DNA of 64,000 nt from Caldicellulosiruptor acetigenus. Its GTDB lineage: Bacteria > Bacillota > Thermoanaerobacteria > Caldicellulosiruptorales > Caldicellulosiruptoraceae. The translations under genes and the position numbers were made by a program. The DNA lies in NCBI RefSeq assembly GCF_026914305.1, contig NZ_CP113866.1:2173501-2237500 (forward strand), in the 5' to 3' direction. Positions 45,445 to 56,177 of this stretch are shown here, one piece after another. The notes under the pieces are model-generated. The model was not told the origin of the DNA, searched no databases, and was given only the letters and a program-made list of their open reading frames with translations. Position 1 is the first letter of the stretch, and every line of letters begins with the position of its first letter.

Positions 45445-45517
45445 CTTTCCTCTTCTCTCCTCTCTTTGAAAAGCTTCTTCTTTAAAGCTCGCACTTCTTT
45501 TTCTACTCTTTCTACTT

Positions 45518-46141
45518 CTATTTGTTTACTAATAGCCTTTCTATCTCATACAACACCTTTTCAAAGACTTCTTTTTCTGAACCCTGCGCCTCAATGTTTA
45601 CACATCTTTCAAACCATTTTGATACCTCTTTAAAGCCGCTGTAGACACGCCTGTGAAACTCCAAATCTTCTAAGTCAAGCCTGTCAGTTTTGCCAGCTAT
45701 TTTAATCCTTTGCAGGGCTATTTCAGGCTCTAAGGTAAGAACAATGTAAAGGTCGGGTTTTATTCTATCTTCAAAGATTGAATTTAATCTCAGAATATTT
45801 TCAACACCAACCCCTCTTACAATGCCCTGGTAAACTACACTGCTTAGGATGTATCTGTCGCAAAGCACAATGTACCCTTCATCAAGGGCAGGAATGAGTA
45901 CATTTTTAACATGTTCGTTCCTGTCTGCAGCTAAAAGCAGAGCTTCAGTCAGCCCATCCATCTTATATTGAGGGTCTAAAAGAAGCTTTCTGATTCTGTA
46001 TCCTACTTCTGTTCCACCTGGCTCTCTTGTTGTGAGAACCTTGTATCCTTTCTCTTTGAGATATTTTTCGACTTTTACAAGCTGTGTAGTTTTACCTGAA
46101 CCATCGTTTCCTTCAAATACTATGAGTTTACCCTTCCTCAA
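45518..46141 (-). CDS. tmk: Thymidylate kinase
   Basis: A 207-residue P-loop kinase with Walker A FEGNDGSGKTTQLV, the DRY motif in VLCDRYILSSVVYQG and the TREPGGTEVG motif near the dTMP site. It phosphorylates dTMP to dTDP. The TTG start overlaps the end of the upstream decarboxylase by 14 bp. Confidence 0.93.
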   Translation of the reverse strand: MRKGKLIVFEGNDGSGKTTQLVKVEKYLKEKGYKVLTTREPGGTEVGYRIRKLLLDPQYKMDGLTEALLLAADRNEHVKNVLIPALDEGYIVLCDRYILSSVVYQGIVRGVGVENILRLNSIFEDRIKPDLYIVLTLEPEIALQRIKIAGKTDRLDLEDLEFHRRVYSGFKEVSKWFERCVNIEAQGSEKEVFEKVLYEIERLLVNK

Positions 46142-47522
46142 TCACATCAACCTCATTTTTTTTGATAAATTCAATACCCAAAAGTTCTTGTAAATATTCT
46201 ATAGTATCCTTTTCTATAACCTCACCCTCAACAACAACCGGAAATCCCGGCGGGTAAGGAATGATTGCCTGCGCACATATAAAGCCTTCTGCCTCACAAA
46301 TCTTTACTCTTCTTTTTTTCATGTTGTCAACTTCATACACTTTCAAAGCCTTTTTTGGTCTTGGCGGTGATAAAAACTTTTTTTTCAGCACTTCTTTTCC
46401 TTTTTCTTTTATTATATCATAAAAAAAGCTTTCCAAGATTTCAAAATTAAAAAGAGCATCTACCAGAGAAAAATAAAACAGAATCCTATTTTGGTCAAGA
46501 AGCTCTGGAACAATGGAATACTTCTCCAAAAGACTTTTTGCAAAACTTTGCTTTACCCCTGCTTTGCTAAAGTTTAGAAGAAGTTTTAAAATATCCAAAT
46601 CGCTGTAGACATAGTTTGTATAATCCAAGACCGGCTTGCATAGCTTTTCAAGTTTTTCTTCGAGCTCATCAAAAAGCTGTCTGCCAAACATTTTTGAAAA
46701 CTCTATCCCATACTCACTCCAAGCAAGCAGCACATACGACGGACTTGTTGTATGAAGATAACTTAAATTAGCAGAAAGTTTTTTGGTATCCTTCTCCGCC
46801 AAATTTGACAAAAGCAGTGCAGACTGGTTTGGGCATGGCAATGTTTTGTGAAGACTTAAAATGCATATGTCAGCTCCGCTATCCAAGGCTGTTTTTTTCC
46901 CTACAAATTTAAAATAACCGCCATGAGCTTGGTCAACTATGAGTTTCTTCTGATATTTTTTTGCAATCTTTGAGAGCACCTTTACATTCTGCTCAATGCC
47001 ATAATATGATGGTGAGGTTATTACAACAATTTGAGATTTTGAAGTTTGAAGGACACTTTCAAAGTGCTTTTCGTCGATATATGTAAATATTCCTAAAGAA
47101 TCATCGTACTGTGGATATATATATTCAATGTCAAGTTTTAAAATCTTTGCAACATTATATATGCTTTTATGAGCATCTCTATTTATAAGTATACCGTCAT
47201 ACGGATTTGAAAATGCAGCAATTGAGGCTTGCAGAAGGTGTGTTGAACCCTGAAGAGACAAAAAACTATAATTTGAACCAAAAAACTCATTAATTCCATC
47301 TAAAAATTCCTTTATATAACCTTTTGGATCCAATAAGTTGTCTGTATACAAGGTTTCTGTGACATCAAAGTTGGGAAATATATTTTTAATAGCATCTGGG
47401 AAAATCTCATCTTTGCCTTTGTGACCTGGCATGTGAAGACGCAAAAAATTGTAACTCTTAAGAGCATTGAAAATCTTAAGATTATCTAAAATTCTGCGCA
47501 TACTTTCTTGGTCCAACTTCAT
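46128..47522 (-). CDS. Orn/Lys/Arg decarboxylase family PLP enzyme (YaaO-like)
   Basis: A 464-residue fold-type I PLP protein. LRLHMPGHKGKDEIF is the family signature; the PLP lysine lies in ICILSLHKTLPCPNQSAL; the Asp that contacts the pyridine nitrogen is in LIVDQAHGGYFKF. The C-terminal domain ends with IPYPPGFPVVVEGEVI. Catalyses decarboxylation of lysine, arginine or ornithine to the polyamine precursor; specificity cannot be assigned. As in Bacillus (yaaO) it precedes tmk. The start overlaps the fumarase beta gene by 41 bp. Confidence 0.85.
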   Translation of the reverse strand: MKLDQESMRRILDNLKIFNALKSYNFLRLHMPGHKGKDEIFPDAIKNIFPNFDVTETLYTDNLLDPKGYIKEFLDGINEFFGSNYSFLSLQGSTHLLQASIAAFSNPYDGILINRDAHKSIYNVAKILKLDIEYIYPQYDDSLGIFTYIDEKHFESVLQTSKSQIVVITSPSYYGIEQNVKVLSKIAKKYQKKLIVDQAHGGYFKFVGKKTALDSGADICILSLHKTLPCPNQSALLLSNLAEKDTKKLSANLSYLHTTSPSYVLLAWSEYGIEFSKMFGRQLFDELEEKLEKLCKPVLDYTNYVYSDLDILKLLLNFSKAGVKQSFAKSLLEKYSIVPELLDQNRILFYFSLVDALFNFEILESFFYDIIKEKGKEVLKKKFLSPPRPKKALKVYEVDNMKKRRVKICEAEGFICAQAIIPYPPGFPVVVEGEVIEKDTIEYLQELLGIEFIKKNEVDVIEEG

Positions 47523-48039
47523 ATATATCTTCCCCTTGAGAATCTATTGCAACAATGCACGGTAAATCTTCCACCTCAATCTCACGAACTGCCTCTGCAC
47601 CAAGGTCCTCAAACATAACAATCTTTTGAGATTTGACACAGCTTTGAATCAAAACTGCAGCACCACCAAATGTGGCAAGATAAATGCTACCGTGCTTTTT
47701 TATTGCCTCTTTTACAGCCTCATTTCTTTTCCCCTTTCCAATTAAAACCTTTATTCCAAGCTCAAGCATCGTGGGGGTAAATGCATCCATCCTGCCTGCT
47801 GTTGTTGGACCACATGGTCCTATTACTTCACATGGCTTTTCAGGACAGGGACCCATGTAATATATCGCACCGTTTTTAAAATCTATTGGAATTTTATTAC
47901 CTTTTTGAATCATCTCAAAAAGCTTTTTGTGAGCAGCATCCCTCGCAACAAAAAGTTTGCCACACACTAAAACTTCTTGCCCACACTTTAGTTTCTGTAT
48001 CTCCTCAGGATTTTGAACTGGAACATAAATCCTGTTCAA
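47482..48039 (-). CDS. Class I fumarase beta-like subunit
   Basis: About 185 residues: VPVQNPEEIQKLKCGQEVLVCGKLFVARDAAHKKLFE, IYYMGPCPEKP and VIGPCGPTTAGRMDAFTP are diagnostic of the C-terminal/beta half of Fe-S fumarase and tartrate dehydratase. It supplies the substrate-binding part; the alpha subunit carries the [4Fe-4S] cluster. No alpha gene is next to it. The TTG at 48039 starts where family members start; an alternative TTG at 48063 adds eight basic residues. Confidence 0.85.
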   Translation of the reverse strand: MNRIYVPVQNPEEIQKLKCGQEVLVCGKLFVARDAAHKKLFEMIQKGNKIPIDFKNGAIYYMGPCPEKPCEVIGPCGPTTAGRMDAFTPTMLELGIKVLIGKGKRNEAVKEAIKKHGSIYLATFGGAAVLIQSCVKSQKIVMFEDLGAEAVREIEVEDLPCIVAIDSQGEDIYEVGPRKYAQNFR

Positions 48040-48105
48040 TTTCTTTTTCGCCCTTCCTTTCAACTATGCACATTTTTCAAATTTTGTTTCAATTTATAAT
48101 TTAAA

Positions 48106-48133
48106 GACCGGGCGTTTGATTTTTTACCCGGTC
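48106..48133 (-). terminator. Intrinsic terminator after ferredoxin
   Basis: Stem GACCGGG / CCCGGTC around a 14-nt AT loop, with TTTAAATT on the minus side. It ends the ferredoxin transcript. Confidence 0.7.
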
Positions 48134-48159
48134 CTAAGCTATTTTGCAACTTTCAAGAA

Positions 48160-48333
48160 CTACTCTCTTGGCTTTGGAGCATCAACTGGACATACATTTG
48201 CGCATGCACCGCATGAGATGCATTCTTCTTCGTTGATTACATACTTTCCATCGCCAGCGGATATGCATTGAACAGGGCATTCACTCTCGCATGCGCCGCA
48301 TGAAATACAATCATCTGTGATGTAATATGCCAT
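48160..48333 (-). CDS. 2[4Fe-4S] ferredoxin
   Basis: A 57-residue protein too short for common ORF cut-offs. Reading from the ATG at 48333: first cluster motif CISCGACESECP, then VQCISAGDGKYVINEEE, then second motif CISCGACANVCP and a PKPRE tail. Eight ligand cysteines plus one extra Cys are present. It would be the electron carrier for pyruvate:ferredoxin oxidoreductase, hydrogenase or nitrogenase. A GGGAGGC ribosome site precedes it, and a terminator follows. Confidence 0.95.
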   Translation of the reverse strand: MAYYITDDCISCGACESECPVQCISAGDGKYVINEEECISCGACANVCPVDAPKPRE

Positions 48334-48427
48334 TTTATCTTTGCCTCCCTTTTTGAAATTAGATTTACTTCTATAATAATACCACGATTTTGAGGTTTTT
48401 AAAATAGATTTTTAATTAGGTGTGTAA

Positions 48428-48568
48428 GTGGTTGTTCGTTCATGGATGAACTCCCCAGGTCACAGAGCAAATATCCTAAGCCCCTCTTTTACTGAAATTG
48501 GTGTTGGGGTTGCAAAAAACAGCAAGGGAGTTTTGTACTGGACCCAGATGTTCATAAGACCATACTGA
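48428..48568 (+). pseudogene. Remnant of a CAP/SCP-domain (YkwD-like) protein
   Basis: The frame from 48431 to the TGA at 48566 reads VVRSWMNSPGHRANILS, PSFTEIGVGVAKNSKG and VLYWTQMFIRPY, the conserved C-terminal end of a bacterial CAP domain. An in-frame TAA lies just before it, and no start or upstream domain is visible, so the first ~100 residues or more are gone. Its own terminator survives 40 bp downstream. Confidence 0.8.
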
Positions 48569-48607
48569 AAGTTAATTTTTGTAAAGATAAAATGCTTGAA
48601 AAGTAAT

Positions 48608-48665
48608 AACTGGGGACCAAAAAGAGTGTATTTTTTAAAAATGGTCCTCAGTTTTTATTTTTTTT
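48608..48665 (+). terminator. Terminator of the CAP remnant
   Basis: Twelve-bp stem AACTGGGGACCA / TGGTCCTCAGTT (one G-U) with a 22-nt loop and T-rich tail (TTTTATTTTTTTT). The rest of 48334-48762 holds no other gene I can support. Confidence 0.8.
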
Positions 48666-48762
48666 GTTAAAAAATTTGAAAACTTTTTACATTTATAATT
48701 CATGTTATGATAAAATAAAACTATCTATATAATTTTCAGAAAGGTGGGTATAAAATAGCAAA

Positions 48763-49446
48763 ATGTTAAAGAAAATATTAATCTCCGTATTACTACTGCT
48801 TGGCTTACTAACATATGGAATCTACTGGGCTTTTTTTGATATAGACAGACTACCTAAGGGTAAATTTTTGGCAAGCTCTACTTCACCAGATGGTACTTAC
48901 TTTAGATTTTCTTACACTAAAGCCGCCACTAATACAAGTCAAAATCTAAAAGCTAATAACCTGGAGAGAACCTATTTAATGAAAAACAAAAAGAAATTCA
49001 TAGCAGATATCATCTCAGTTTTACCAGTTGTAGAAGAAAAGAATATAAACAACTCAAATATAGACAGCAACATAAGTAAAGTAAAAGCAGAAAGGCAAGC
49101 ACATTATAAAATTATTAAAGCCGTGTTAAATGAAGCCAACCGCAAAAGCATCCTTGGCCTTGCTTCAAACAAAGATGCATATTCATTTGTATCTGAGAAA
49201 GTGCAAAAAATACTCTTTCCTAAACCTACACAAGATATTTACACCTGTTATTATAAGGTAGAACCTGCTGACCCCAAGCAAACCGTTATTTGGAACAAAA
49301 AAGGATATTTCTATTTTGTGTACTGCTTCACAGACTCTTACACACCAAATCCAGCTGACCCTTATGGTGATATTAAAAAGATGGTTCTGTTGCTTGAAAA
49401 AATTAAAAACAAATGGATAATAAGTAATTTTTCAAGCAATAATTAA
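48763..49446 (+). CDS. Membrane-anchored hypothetical protein
   Basis: A 227-residue protein with one N-terminal hydrophobic helix (ILISVLLLLGLLTYGIYWAFF) and an extracellular part. LPKGKFLASSTSPDGTYFRF is a short conserved-looking segment like DUF5412-type membrane proteins; the following ~150 residues are Asn/Lys-rich and unlike it, so the protein may be a fusion or a diverged form. An AGAAAGGTGGG site precedes the ATG. Its function is unknown; the upstream CAP remnant suggests a secreted-protein locus that has been rearranged. Confidence 0.6.
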   Translation: MLKKILISVLLLLGLLTYGIYWAFFDIDRLPKGKFLASSTSPDGTYFRFSYTKAATNTSQNLKANNLERTYLMKNKKKFIADIISVLPVVEEKNINNSNIDSNISKVKAERQAHYKIIKAVLNEANRKSILGLASNKDAYSFVSEKVQKILFPKPTQDIYTCYYKVEPADPKQTVIWNKKGYFYFVYCFTDSYTPNPADPYGDIKKMVLLLEKIKNKWIISNFSSNN

Positions 49447-49474
49447 AAAATTTAGACACATAAAAAGCAAGCAA

Positions 49475-49506
49475 GGGCTGTCAAAATTATTTGAGATGGA
49501 CAGCCC
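49475..49506. terminator. Bidirectional intrinsic terminator
   Basis: Eight-bp stem GGGCTGTC / GACAGCCC with an AT-rich 16-nt loop, between the membrane protein and the convergent cimA gene. Confidence 0.7.
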
Positions 49507-49515
49507 CCACTTTAT

Positions 49516-51096
49516 TTATTTCCCCACTTTTTCTTTGCAAAGCTTATACTCCAGTGAGTCAACAAGTGCAATCCAGCTTGCATTTACAATGTCGGTTGAA
49601 ACACCTACAGTTGTCCAGGTGTCTTTGCCGTCTGTTGACTCAATCAGAACTCTTACCTTTGCAGCAGTTGCAGTCTCTGCATTCAGTACCCGCACTTTAT
49701 AGTCAACAAGATGCACCTCTTTTAGCTCTGGGTAGAATTTTTCCAAAGCCTTTCTCAAAGCATTATCTAAAGCATGAACAGGGCCATCACCTTCAGCAGC
49801 AGTGATTGCTGTAACTCCATCTACCGCAATCTTTACAATTGCAGATGAGCTGTACTCTACTGCCGGCTCGTTAATGAGCACTTTAAACTCTTTGAGAGTA
49901 AAGAACGGCTGGTAAAGCCCCAGCTTTTTTCTAATTAACATCTCAAATGAAGCCTCTGCAGACTCAAACTGATACCCTTCATTTTCAAGGCGCTTTAGCT
50001 CATCAATAATCTCTTTTGTCACAGGTGAGTCTTTTGTAACTGTCGGGTCAATCTCGCGAATCTTGTCAAGAATTGTAGCCCTTCCTGCAACCTCAGACAG
50101 TACTATCCTTCTTGCATTTCCAACAACCTCAGGATTGATATGCTCAAAAGAGGCTGGATTTTTCTTGACAGCATCAATGTGCATTCCGGCCTTGTGAGTA
50201 AATGCATAAGCTCCAACATATGGTGCTCTTTCGTTTGGAATCATGTTGGCAATCTCTGCAACATACCTTGAAAGTGATGTCAGGTGTTTTATGTTCTCAT
50301 CTGGTACACATTTAAAGCCAAGCTTTAGCTGAAGATTTGGTATGAGCGTGATAAGGTCTGCATTTCCACACCTCTCACCATATCCGTTGATAGTTCCCTG
50401 AACCTGACGTGCTCCTGCCAAAACTGCCATGATTGAGTTTGCAACAGCCATACCTGTGTCGTTGTGACAGTGAATTCCAATTAATGTCCCAGGAAACATC
50501 TCAACAACTTCTTTTGTGATGTTATAAATATCCATTGGGAAGGTGCCACCGTTTGTATCGCACAGGTCTAAAGAATCTGCGCCTGCCTCTTTTGCAACCT
50601 TTAAAGTCTCCAAAGCGTATTTTTTGTTATTCTTGTAGCCATCAAAAAAGTGCTCTGCGTCAAATACAACATACTTGCCCAAAGACTTTAAATATTTTAT
50701 AGTGTCATAAATCATCTGAAGATTTTCGTCCTCTGTTGTTTTCAAGACCTCTTTGACATGAAAATCCCACGACTTGCCAAAGATTGCAACAGCTTCGGTG
50801 TCAGCAGCAATTAGCGACTGGATGTTAGGGTCATCTTTAACGTCAATTCCCACTCGCCTTGTTGAACCAAAGGCGATAAGCTTTGCGTTTTTCAATCTCA
50901 TCTTTTTAACTCTTGCGAAAAACTCCTGGTCTTTGATGTTAGAACCGGGATTGCCTGCCTCGATAAATTTCACACCAAATTTGTCAAGCCTCTCTACAAT
51001 CTTGAGCTTATCTTCCAGAGTATATGAAATTCCACCAGCCTGAGCACCGTCTCTTAAGGTTGAGTCATAGATGATAATGGTCTTATTATTTTCCAC
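49516..51096 (-). CDS. cimA: (R)-citramalate synthase
   Basis: About 526 residues of the CimA/LeuA family, distinguished from LeuA by IYDSTLRDGAQAGGISYTLEDKL, IHCHNDTGMAVANS and TINGYGERCGNADL, with the C-terminal LeuA dimer domain (TLKEFKVLINEPAVEYSSSAIVKI). It condenses pyruvate and acetyl-CoA to citramalate, the first step of the threonine-independent isoleucine route. I use the GTG at 51096 behind AAGGAGG. It is the last gene of the ilv-leu operon, with an isoleucine-rich leader peptide and a terminator directly upstream. Confidence 0.92.
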   Translation of the reverse strand: MENNKTIIIYDSTLRDGAQAGGISYTLEDKLKIVERLDKFGVKFIEAGNPGSNIKDQEFFARVKKMRLKNAKLIAFGSTRRVGIDVKDDPNIQSLIAADTEAVAIFGKSWDFHVKEVLKTTEDENLQMIYDTIKYLKSLGKYVVFDAEHFFDGYKNNKKYALETLKVAKEAGADSLDLCDTNGGTFPMDIYNITKEVVEMFPGTLIGIHCHNDTGMAVANSIMAVLAGARQVQGTINGYGERCGNADLITLIPNLQLKLGFKCVPDENIKHLTSLSRYVAEIANMIPNERAPYVGAYAFTHKAGMHIDAVKKNPASFEHINPEVVGNARRIVLSEVAGRATILDKIREIDPTVTKDSPVTKEIIDELKRLENEGYQFESAEASFEMLIRKKLGLYQPFFTLKEFKVLINEPAVEYSSSAIVKIAVDGVTAITAAEGDGPVHALDNALRKALEKFYPELKEVHLVDYKVRVLNAETATAAKVRVLIESTDGKDTWTTVGVSTDIVNASWIALVDSLEYKLCKEKVGK

Positions 51097-51121
51097 TTCA
51101 TTTTCCCTCCTTTTTGATATC

Positions 51122-51157
51122 AAAAAAGCCCAGCCTGTGATTTTTTAGGCTGGGCTT
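51122..51157 (-). terminator. Attenuator terminator upstream of cimA
   Basis: Perfect 10-bp stem AAGCCCAGCC / GGCTGGGCTT (51148-51157 with 51126-51135) followed by TTTTTT on the minus strand, 15 nt before the cimA ribosome site. Segment 51130-51139 can instead pair with 51235-51244 in the leader, which would disrupt it. Confidence 0.85.
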
Positions 51158-51189
51158 TTAAAATTCAATCTCAAATTTGATTGCAAATT

Positions 51190-51354
51190 CTAAAGATGCC
51201 CCAAGGGTCTCTTCAAGAACCCTCTTTGCTCATACACAGGCCAAAATGGGTGCAATGCGGCATATGAAATTTTATAAATCCATTTAATTATTCTCTTTCT
51301 AATTATTGAAATAATGCTAATTATTGTGATTGCGCCGCATATTCGTATTATCAT
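51190..51354 (-). CDS. Isoleucine-rich leader peptide upstream of cimA
   Basis: A 54-codon frame behind AGGGGTG. Fourteen of the first 29 residues are isoleucine (MIIRICGAITIISIISIIRK...), six of them encoded by the rare-type ATA. Downstream are an antiterminator candidate (51235-51244) and a terminator (51122-51157). The leader stop at 51190 is 33 nt before the terminator. This is the expected geometry for ribosome stalling under isoleucine shortage. The longer in-frame start at 51378 has no ribosome site. Confidence 0.75.
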   Translation of the reverse strand: MIIRICGAITIISIISIIRKRIIKWIYKISYAALHPFWPVYEQRGFLKRPLGHL

Positions 51355-51432
51355 TTTTTGCACCCCTTTGACCCTCAAGTTTTATTTGCTAATTATTTTA
51401 AACCCAATTTAAAAAATTGTAAAGAGGCAATT

Positions 51433-52956
51433 TTACTCCTCTGAAATTTTATACAGCATCTTATTTATAGCATTTACATACGCTTTGGCACTTGCTTCTA
51501 AAATATCGGTGGAAAGTCCTCTGCCCAAAAACGCTTTACCGTCTTTCTTTATTCTGACTGTAACCTCTCCAAGAGCATCCTTGCCCTGGGTGACAGCCTT
51601 TATACTGTAATCATCAAGTTCAACCTGAAGACCTGTAATTCTGTCAATTGCCTTGAAGATTGCATCAACAGGACCATCGCCAGTTGCCGCCTCTTCAAAC
51701 TCCTCATCACCCGATTTTATTTTCACAGATGCGGTTGATATAAGACCATTTCCGCTTATTATCTGGAACCTCACAAGCTCATATGTCTCGGGGATATTGA
51801 GTGACTTTTGTTCTAAAAGTGCTTCAATGTCTTTGTCAAGCACAACCTTCTTTTTGTCTGCCAAAACTTTAAATTTTTCAAATGCAGCGTCAATCTCTTC
51901 TCTTGTGAGGTCTGTGTATCCAAGTTCTTTGAGCCTTTCTTCAAATGCATGTCGACCTGAGTGCTTGCCCAAAACCATCCTGTTCTTTGGAAGACCAATT
52001 GACACAGGGTCAATAATCTCGTATGTTGTTCTCTCTGAGAGCACTCCATGCTGATGAATTCCAGACTCGTGTGCAAATGCATTTGCACCAACAATTGCCT
52101 TGTTTGGCTGAACAAATACGCCTGTGAGTGAAGACACAAGCTTGCTTGTTCGGTAAATCTGAGTTGTGTCAATCAAAACATCAACATCGTAAAAGTCTTT
52201 TCTTGTCTTGAGAGCCATAACAATTTCTTCTAAAGCAGCATTCCCAGCTCTCTCACCAAGACCATTTATTGTGCATTCAACCTGGTGAACCCCTTCTTCC
52301 ACAGCAGCCAATGAGTTTGCAACAGCAAGACCTAAGTCGTTGTGGCAGTGAACTGAAATCTGGACCTTGTCAATGTCAGGAATGTTTTCTTTTATTGCTC
52401 GAATAATCCTTTTCATCTCTTCTGGTGTTGTGTAGCCAACTGTGTCAGGAATGTTTATTACTGTTGCACCGGCTTTTATTACAGCGTCAAAAACCTTTAT
52501 CAAAAACTCAATCCTTGAACGTGTTGCATCCTCACACGAAAACTCTACATCAGACACATATTTTTTTGCATATTTTACCATTGCAACTGCTCTTTCCAAA
52601 ACCTCATCTTCTGTCATCTTGAGCTTGTATTTCATATGAATATCACTTGTTGCAATGAACGTATGAATTCTTGGGGATGAAGCCTTTTTGAGCGCTTCAT
52701 AAGCTCTGTCTATATCCTTTTCTACTGCTCGTGCCAAAGATACTATAACAGCATCTTTTATGTTTTCTGAGATGACCTTTATTGCCTCAAAATCGCCAGG
52801 AGAGGCTATTGCAAACCCTGCTTCTATCACATCAACTTTGAGCTTTTCAAGCTGTTTTGCAATCTCAAGCTTTTCATTGACGTTGAGCGACACACCTGGT
52901 GTTTGCTCACCGTCTCTGAGCGTGGTATCAAATATCTTTATAACTCTTTTTCCCAT
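51433..52956 (-). CDS. leuA: 2-isopropylmalate synthase
   Basis: A 507-residue Leu[24 protein letters not shown], the metal-binding [53 protein letters not shown], and the C-terminal leucine-feedback domain from about residue 385. It condenses 2-ketoisovalerate with acetyl-CoA in leucine synthesis. It follows ilvC by 16 bp and precedes the isoleucine leader and cimA. Confidence 0.95.
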   Translation of the reverse strand: MGKRVIKIFDTTLRDGEQTPGVSLNVNEKLEIAKQLEKLKVDVIEAGFAIASPGDFEAIKVISENIKDAVIVSLARAVEKDIDRAYEALKKASSPRIHTFIATSDIHMKYKLKMTEDEVLERAVAMVKYAKKYVSDVEFSCEDATRSRIEFLIKVFDAVIKAGATVINIPDTVGYTTPEEMKRIIRAIKENIPDIDKVQISVHCHNDLGLAVANSLAAVEEGVHQVECTINGLGERAGNAALEEIVMALKTRKDFYDVDVLIDTTQIYRTSKLVSSLTGVFVQPNKAIVGANAFAHESGIHQHGVLSERTTYEIIDPVSIGLPKNRMVLGKHSGRHAFEERLKELGYTDLTREEIDAAFEKFKVLADKKKVVLDKDIEALLEQKSLNIPETYELVRFQIISGNGLISTASVKIKSGDEEFEEAATGDGPVDAIFKAIDRITGLQVELDDYSIKAVTQGKDALGEVTVRIKKDGKAFLGRGLSTDILEASAKAYVNAINKMLYKISEE

Positions 52957-52972
52957 TAAAAACCCCTCACCC

Positions 52973-54489
<1,517 letters not shown>

Positions 54490-54539
54490 CTTCTTACATC
54501 CCCCTATCACCAAAAGTTTTAGTAAGCTCAATTAAACCC

Positions 54540-56147
54540 TTAAGATATAGTGGGCTCATCAGGGCTTGTCACAACCTCAAGTAAAAATGGACCCTTGTGG
54601 CTTTTCATAATCTCAATTGCCTCTTTTAACTTTTCCTTGCTCTCAAGCCTCATACTCTCAATTCCATATGCTTTTGCTAATATCATAAAATCGGGGTTGC
54701 CATCTAAGCATGTTGCAATAAACCTGCCTGTGCATCTTTTCTTCTGAAGCTCATATACCATTCCAAGCCTTGTGTTGTTGAAAAGGACAATTTTAATGGG
54801 CACCTGTTCTCTTTTAATGGTAGCAAGCTCCTGCAAAAGCATCTGAAAACTTCCATCGCCGGTGATGCTAATTACCTCTTTATCGGGTCTTCCAAACTTC
54901 GCACCAATTGCTGCAGGAACTCCATATCCCATTGTGCCAAGTCCACCTGAAGTTATAAATGTCCCTGGTTCTTTGATATACAGATTATGAGCCGCCCAAA
55001 TCTGATGCTGACCAACATCTGTGGTGATTATATAATCTCCATTGTATGCTCTTGAAATTTCTCTTAGCACATCATAAGGATGAAGCTTGTCATCATCTAT
55101 AAGAACTTTCTTGTGCGCTTTAATATCGTGAGCCCAAAAATCTTTTCTTTCTGAAATTCTTTTATTAATCTCTGAAAGCACCTGTTTTGCATCGCCAACA
55201 ATTGGCACATTTGTATCAACATTTTTTCCTATCTCAGCAGGGTCAATGTCTATATGAATAATCTTCATATTGTCAGTAATTTTTGTATCACCCAGCGCCC
55301 TGTCTGCAAGCCGCGCACCTATCACAATTAAAAGGTCTGCTTGCCTGAGCGCCAAATTGGCCTCTTTCTGACCATGTGAACCTATCATGCCAAGATAATA
55401 AGGATGGTCTGTAGGAATAGAACCAATTCCCATTAGGGTTGAAATCACAGGGATTTTTTGTTTTTCTATTAAAATTTGCAACTCCTGTGATGCGCCTGAT
55501 GCAATAACTCCACCACCGCTGCATACAACAGGTCTTTGTGAGTTTTCTATCGCTTCTACTGCCCTTTTTATCTGCAGAGGATGACCTTTTTCTTTTGGCT
55601 TGTAGCCAGGAATATCAATTTCCTTTGGGATTTCAAATTCAATCTCCTGCAGCTGGACATCTATGGGAACATCTATCAAAACAGGTCCACGTCTTCCTGT
55701 TGAGGCTATATAGAATGCTTCTTTTAAAATCCTTACAATTTTTTTAGGGTCTTTCACAAGATAGTTATGCTTGGTAAACGGAGCCGTTGCCCCTGTTATA
55801 TCCACTTCCTGAAACACATCTTTTCCAATTAAACTTGAATTTACCTGACCGGTGATGGCCACAATAGGAACTGAATCCATATATGCAGTCGCAATGCCAG
55901 TTATAAGATTTGTAGCACCAGGCCCAGAGGTTGCAACGCACACACCCACTTTGCCTGTTGTGCGCGCATATCCACTTGCCTCATGAACTGCTGCCTGTTC
56001 TGTTCTAACTAGGACATGTTTTATATCAGAGTCATAAAGAGCATCATAAAACGGATAGATTGCCGCACCCGGAATGCCAAAGATAATCTCTACACCCTCG
56101 CTTTTCAAAACCTCTACCATTGCCCGTGCTACCGTCATCTTTGCCAT
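54540..56147 (-). CDS. ilvB: Acetolactate synthase large subunit
   Basis: About 535 residues of the TPP enzyme family: VEIIFGIPGAAIYPFYDAL, GLGTMGYGVPAAIGAKFG and the TPP motif SITGDGSFQMLLQELATI. The glutamate needed for TPP activation is in RTEQAAVHEASGYAR. It makes acetolactate or acetohydroxybutyrate. It is the first gene of the ilv operon, 107 nt downstream of the predicted transcription start. Confidence 0.96.
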   Translation of the reverse strand: MAKMTVARAMVEVLKSEGVEIIFGIPGAAIYPFYDALYDSDIKHVLVRTEQAAVHEASGYARTTGKVGVCVATSGPGATNLITGIATAYMDSVPIVAITGQVNSSLIGKDVFQEVDITGATAPFTKHNYLVKDPKKIVRILKEAFYIASTGRRGPVLIDVPIDVQLQEIEFEIPKEIDIPGYKPKEKGHPLQIKRAVEAIENSQRPVVCSGGGVIASGASQELQILIEKQKIPVISTLMGIGSIPTDHPYYLGMIGSHGQKEANLALRQADLLIVIGARLADRALGDTKITDNMKIIHIDIDPAEIGKNVDTNVPIVGDAKQVLSEINKRISERKDFWAHDIKAHKKVLIDDDKLHPYDVLREISRAYNGDYIITTDVGQHQIWAAHNLYIKEPGTFITSGGLGTMGYGVPAAIGAKFGRPDKEVISITGDGSFQMLLQELATIKREQVPIKIVLFNNTRLGMVYELQKKRCTGRFIATCLDGNPDFMILAKAYGIESMRLESKEKLKEAIEIMKSHKGPFLLEVVTSPDEPTIS

Positions 56148-56177
56148 CAATCAAATCCCACCCTTTATATATGAAAA

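Noticed and set aside
51097-51432. T-box riboswitch upstream of cimA or ilvB
   Set aside because: No conserved T-box core (GGTGG...ACCGCG) is visible; the leader peptide explains the cimA gap better.
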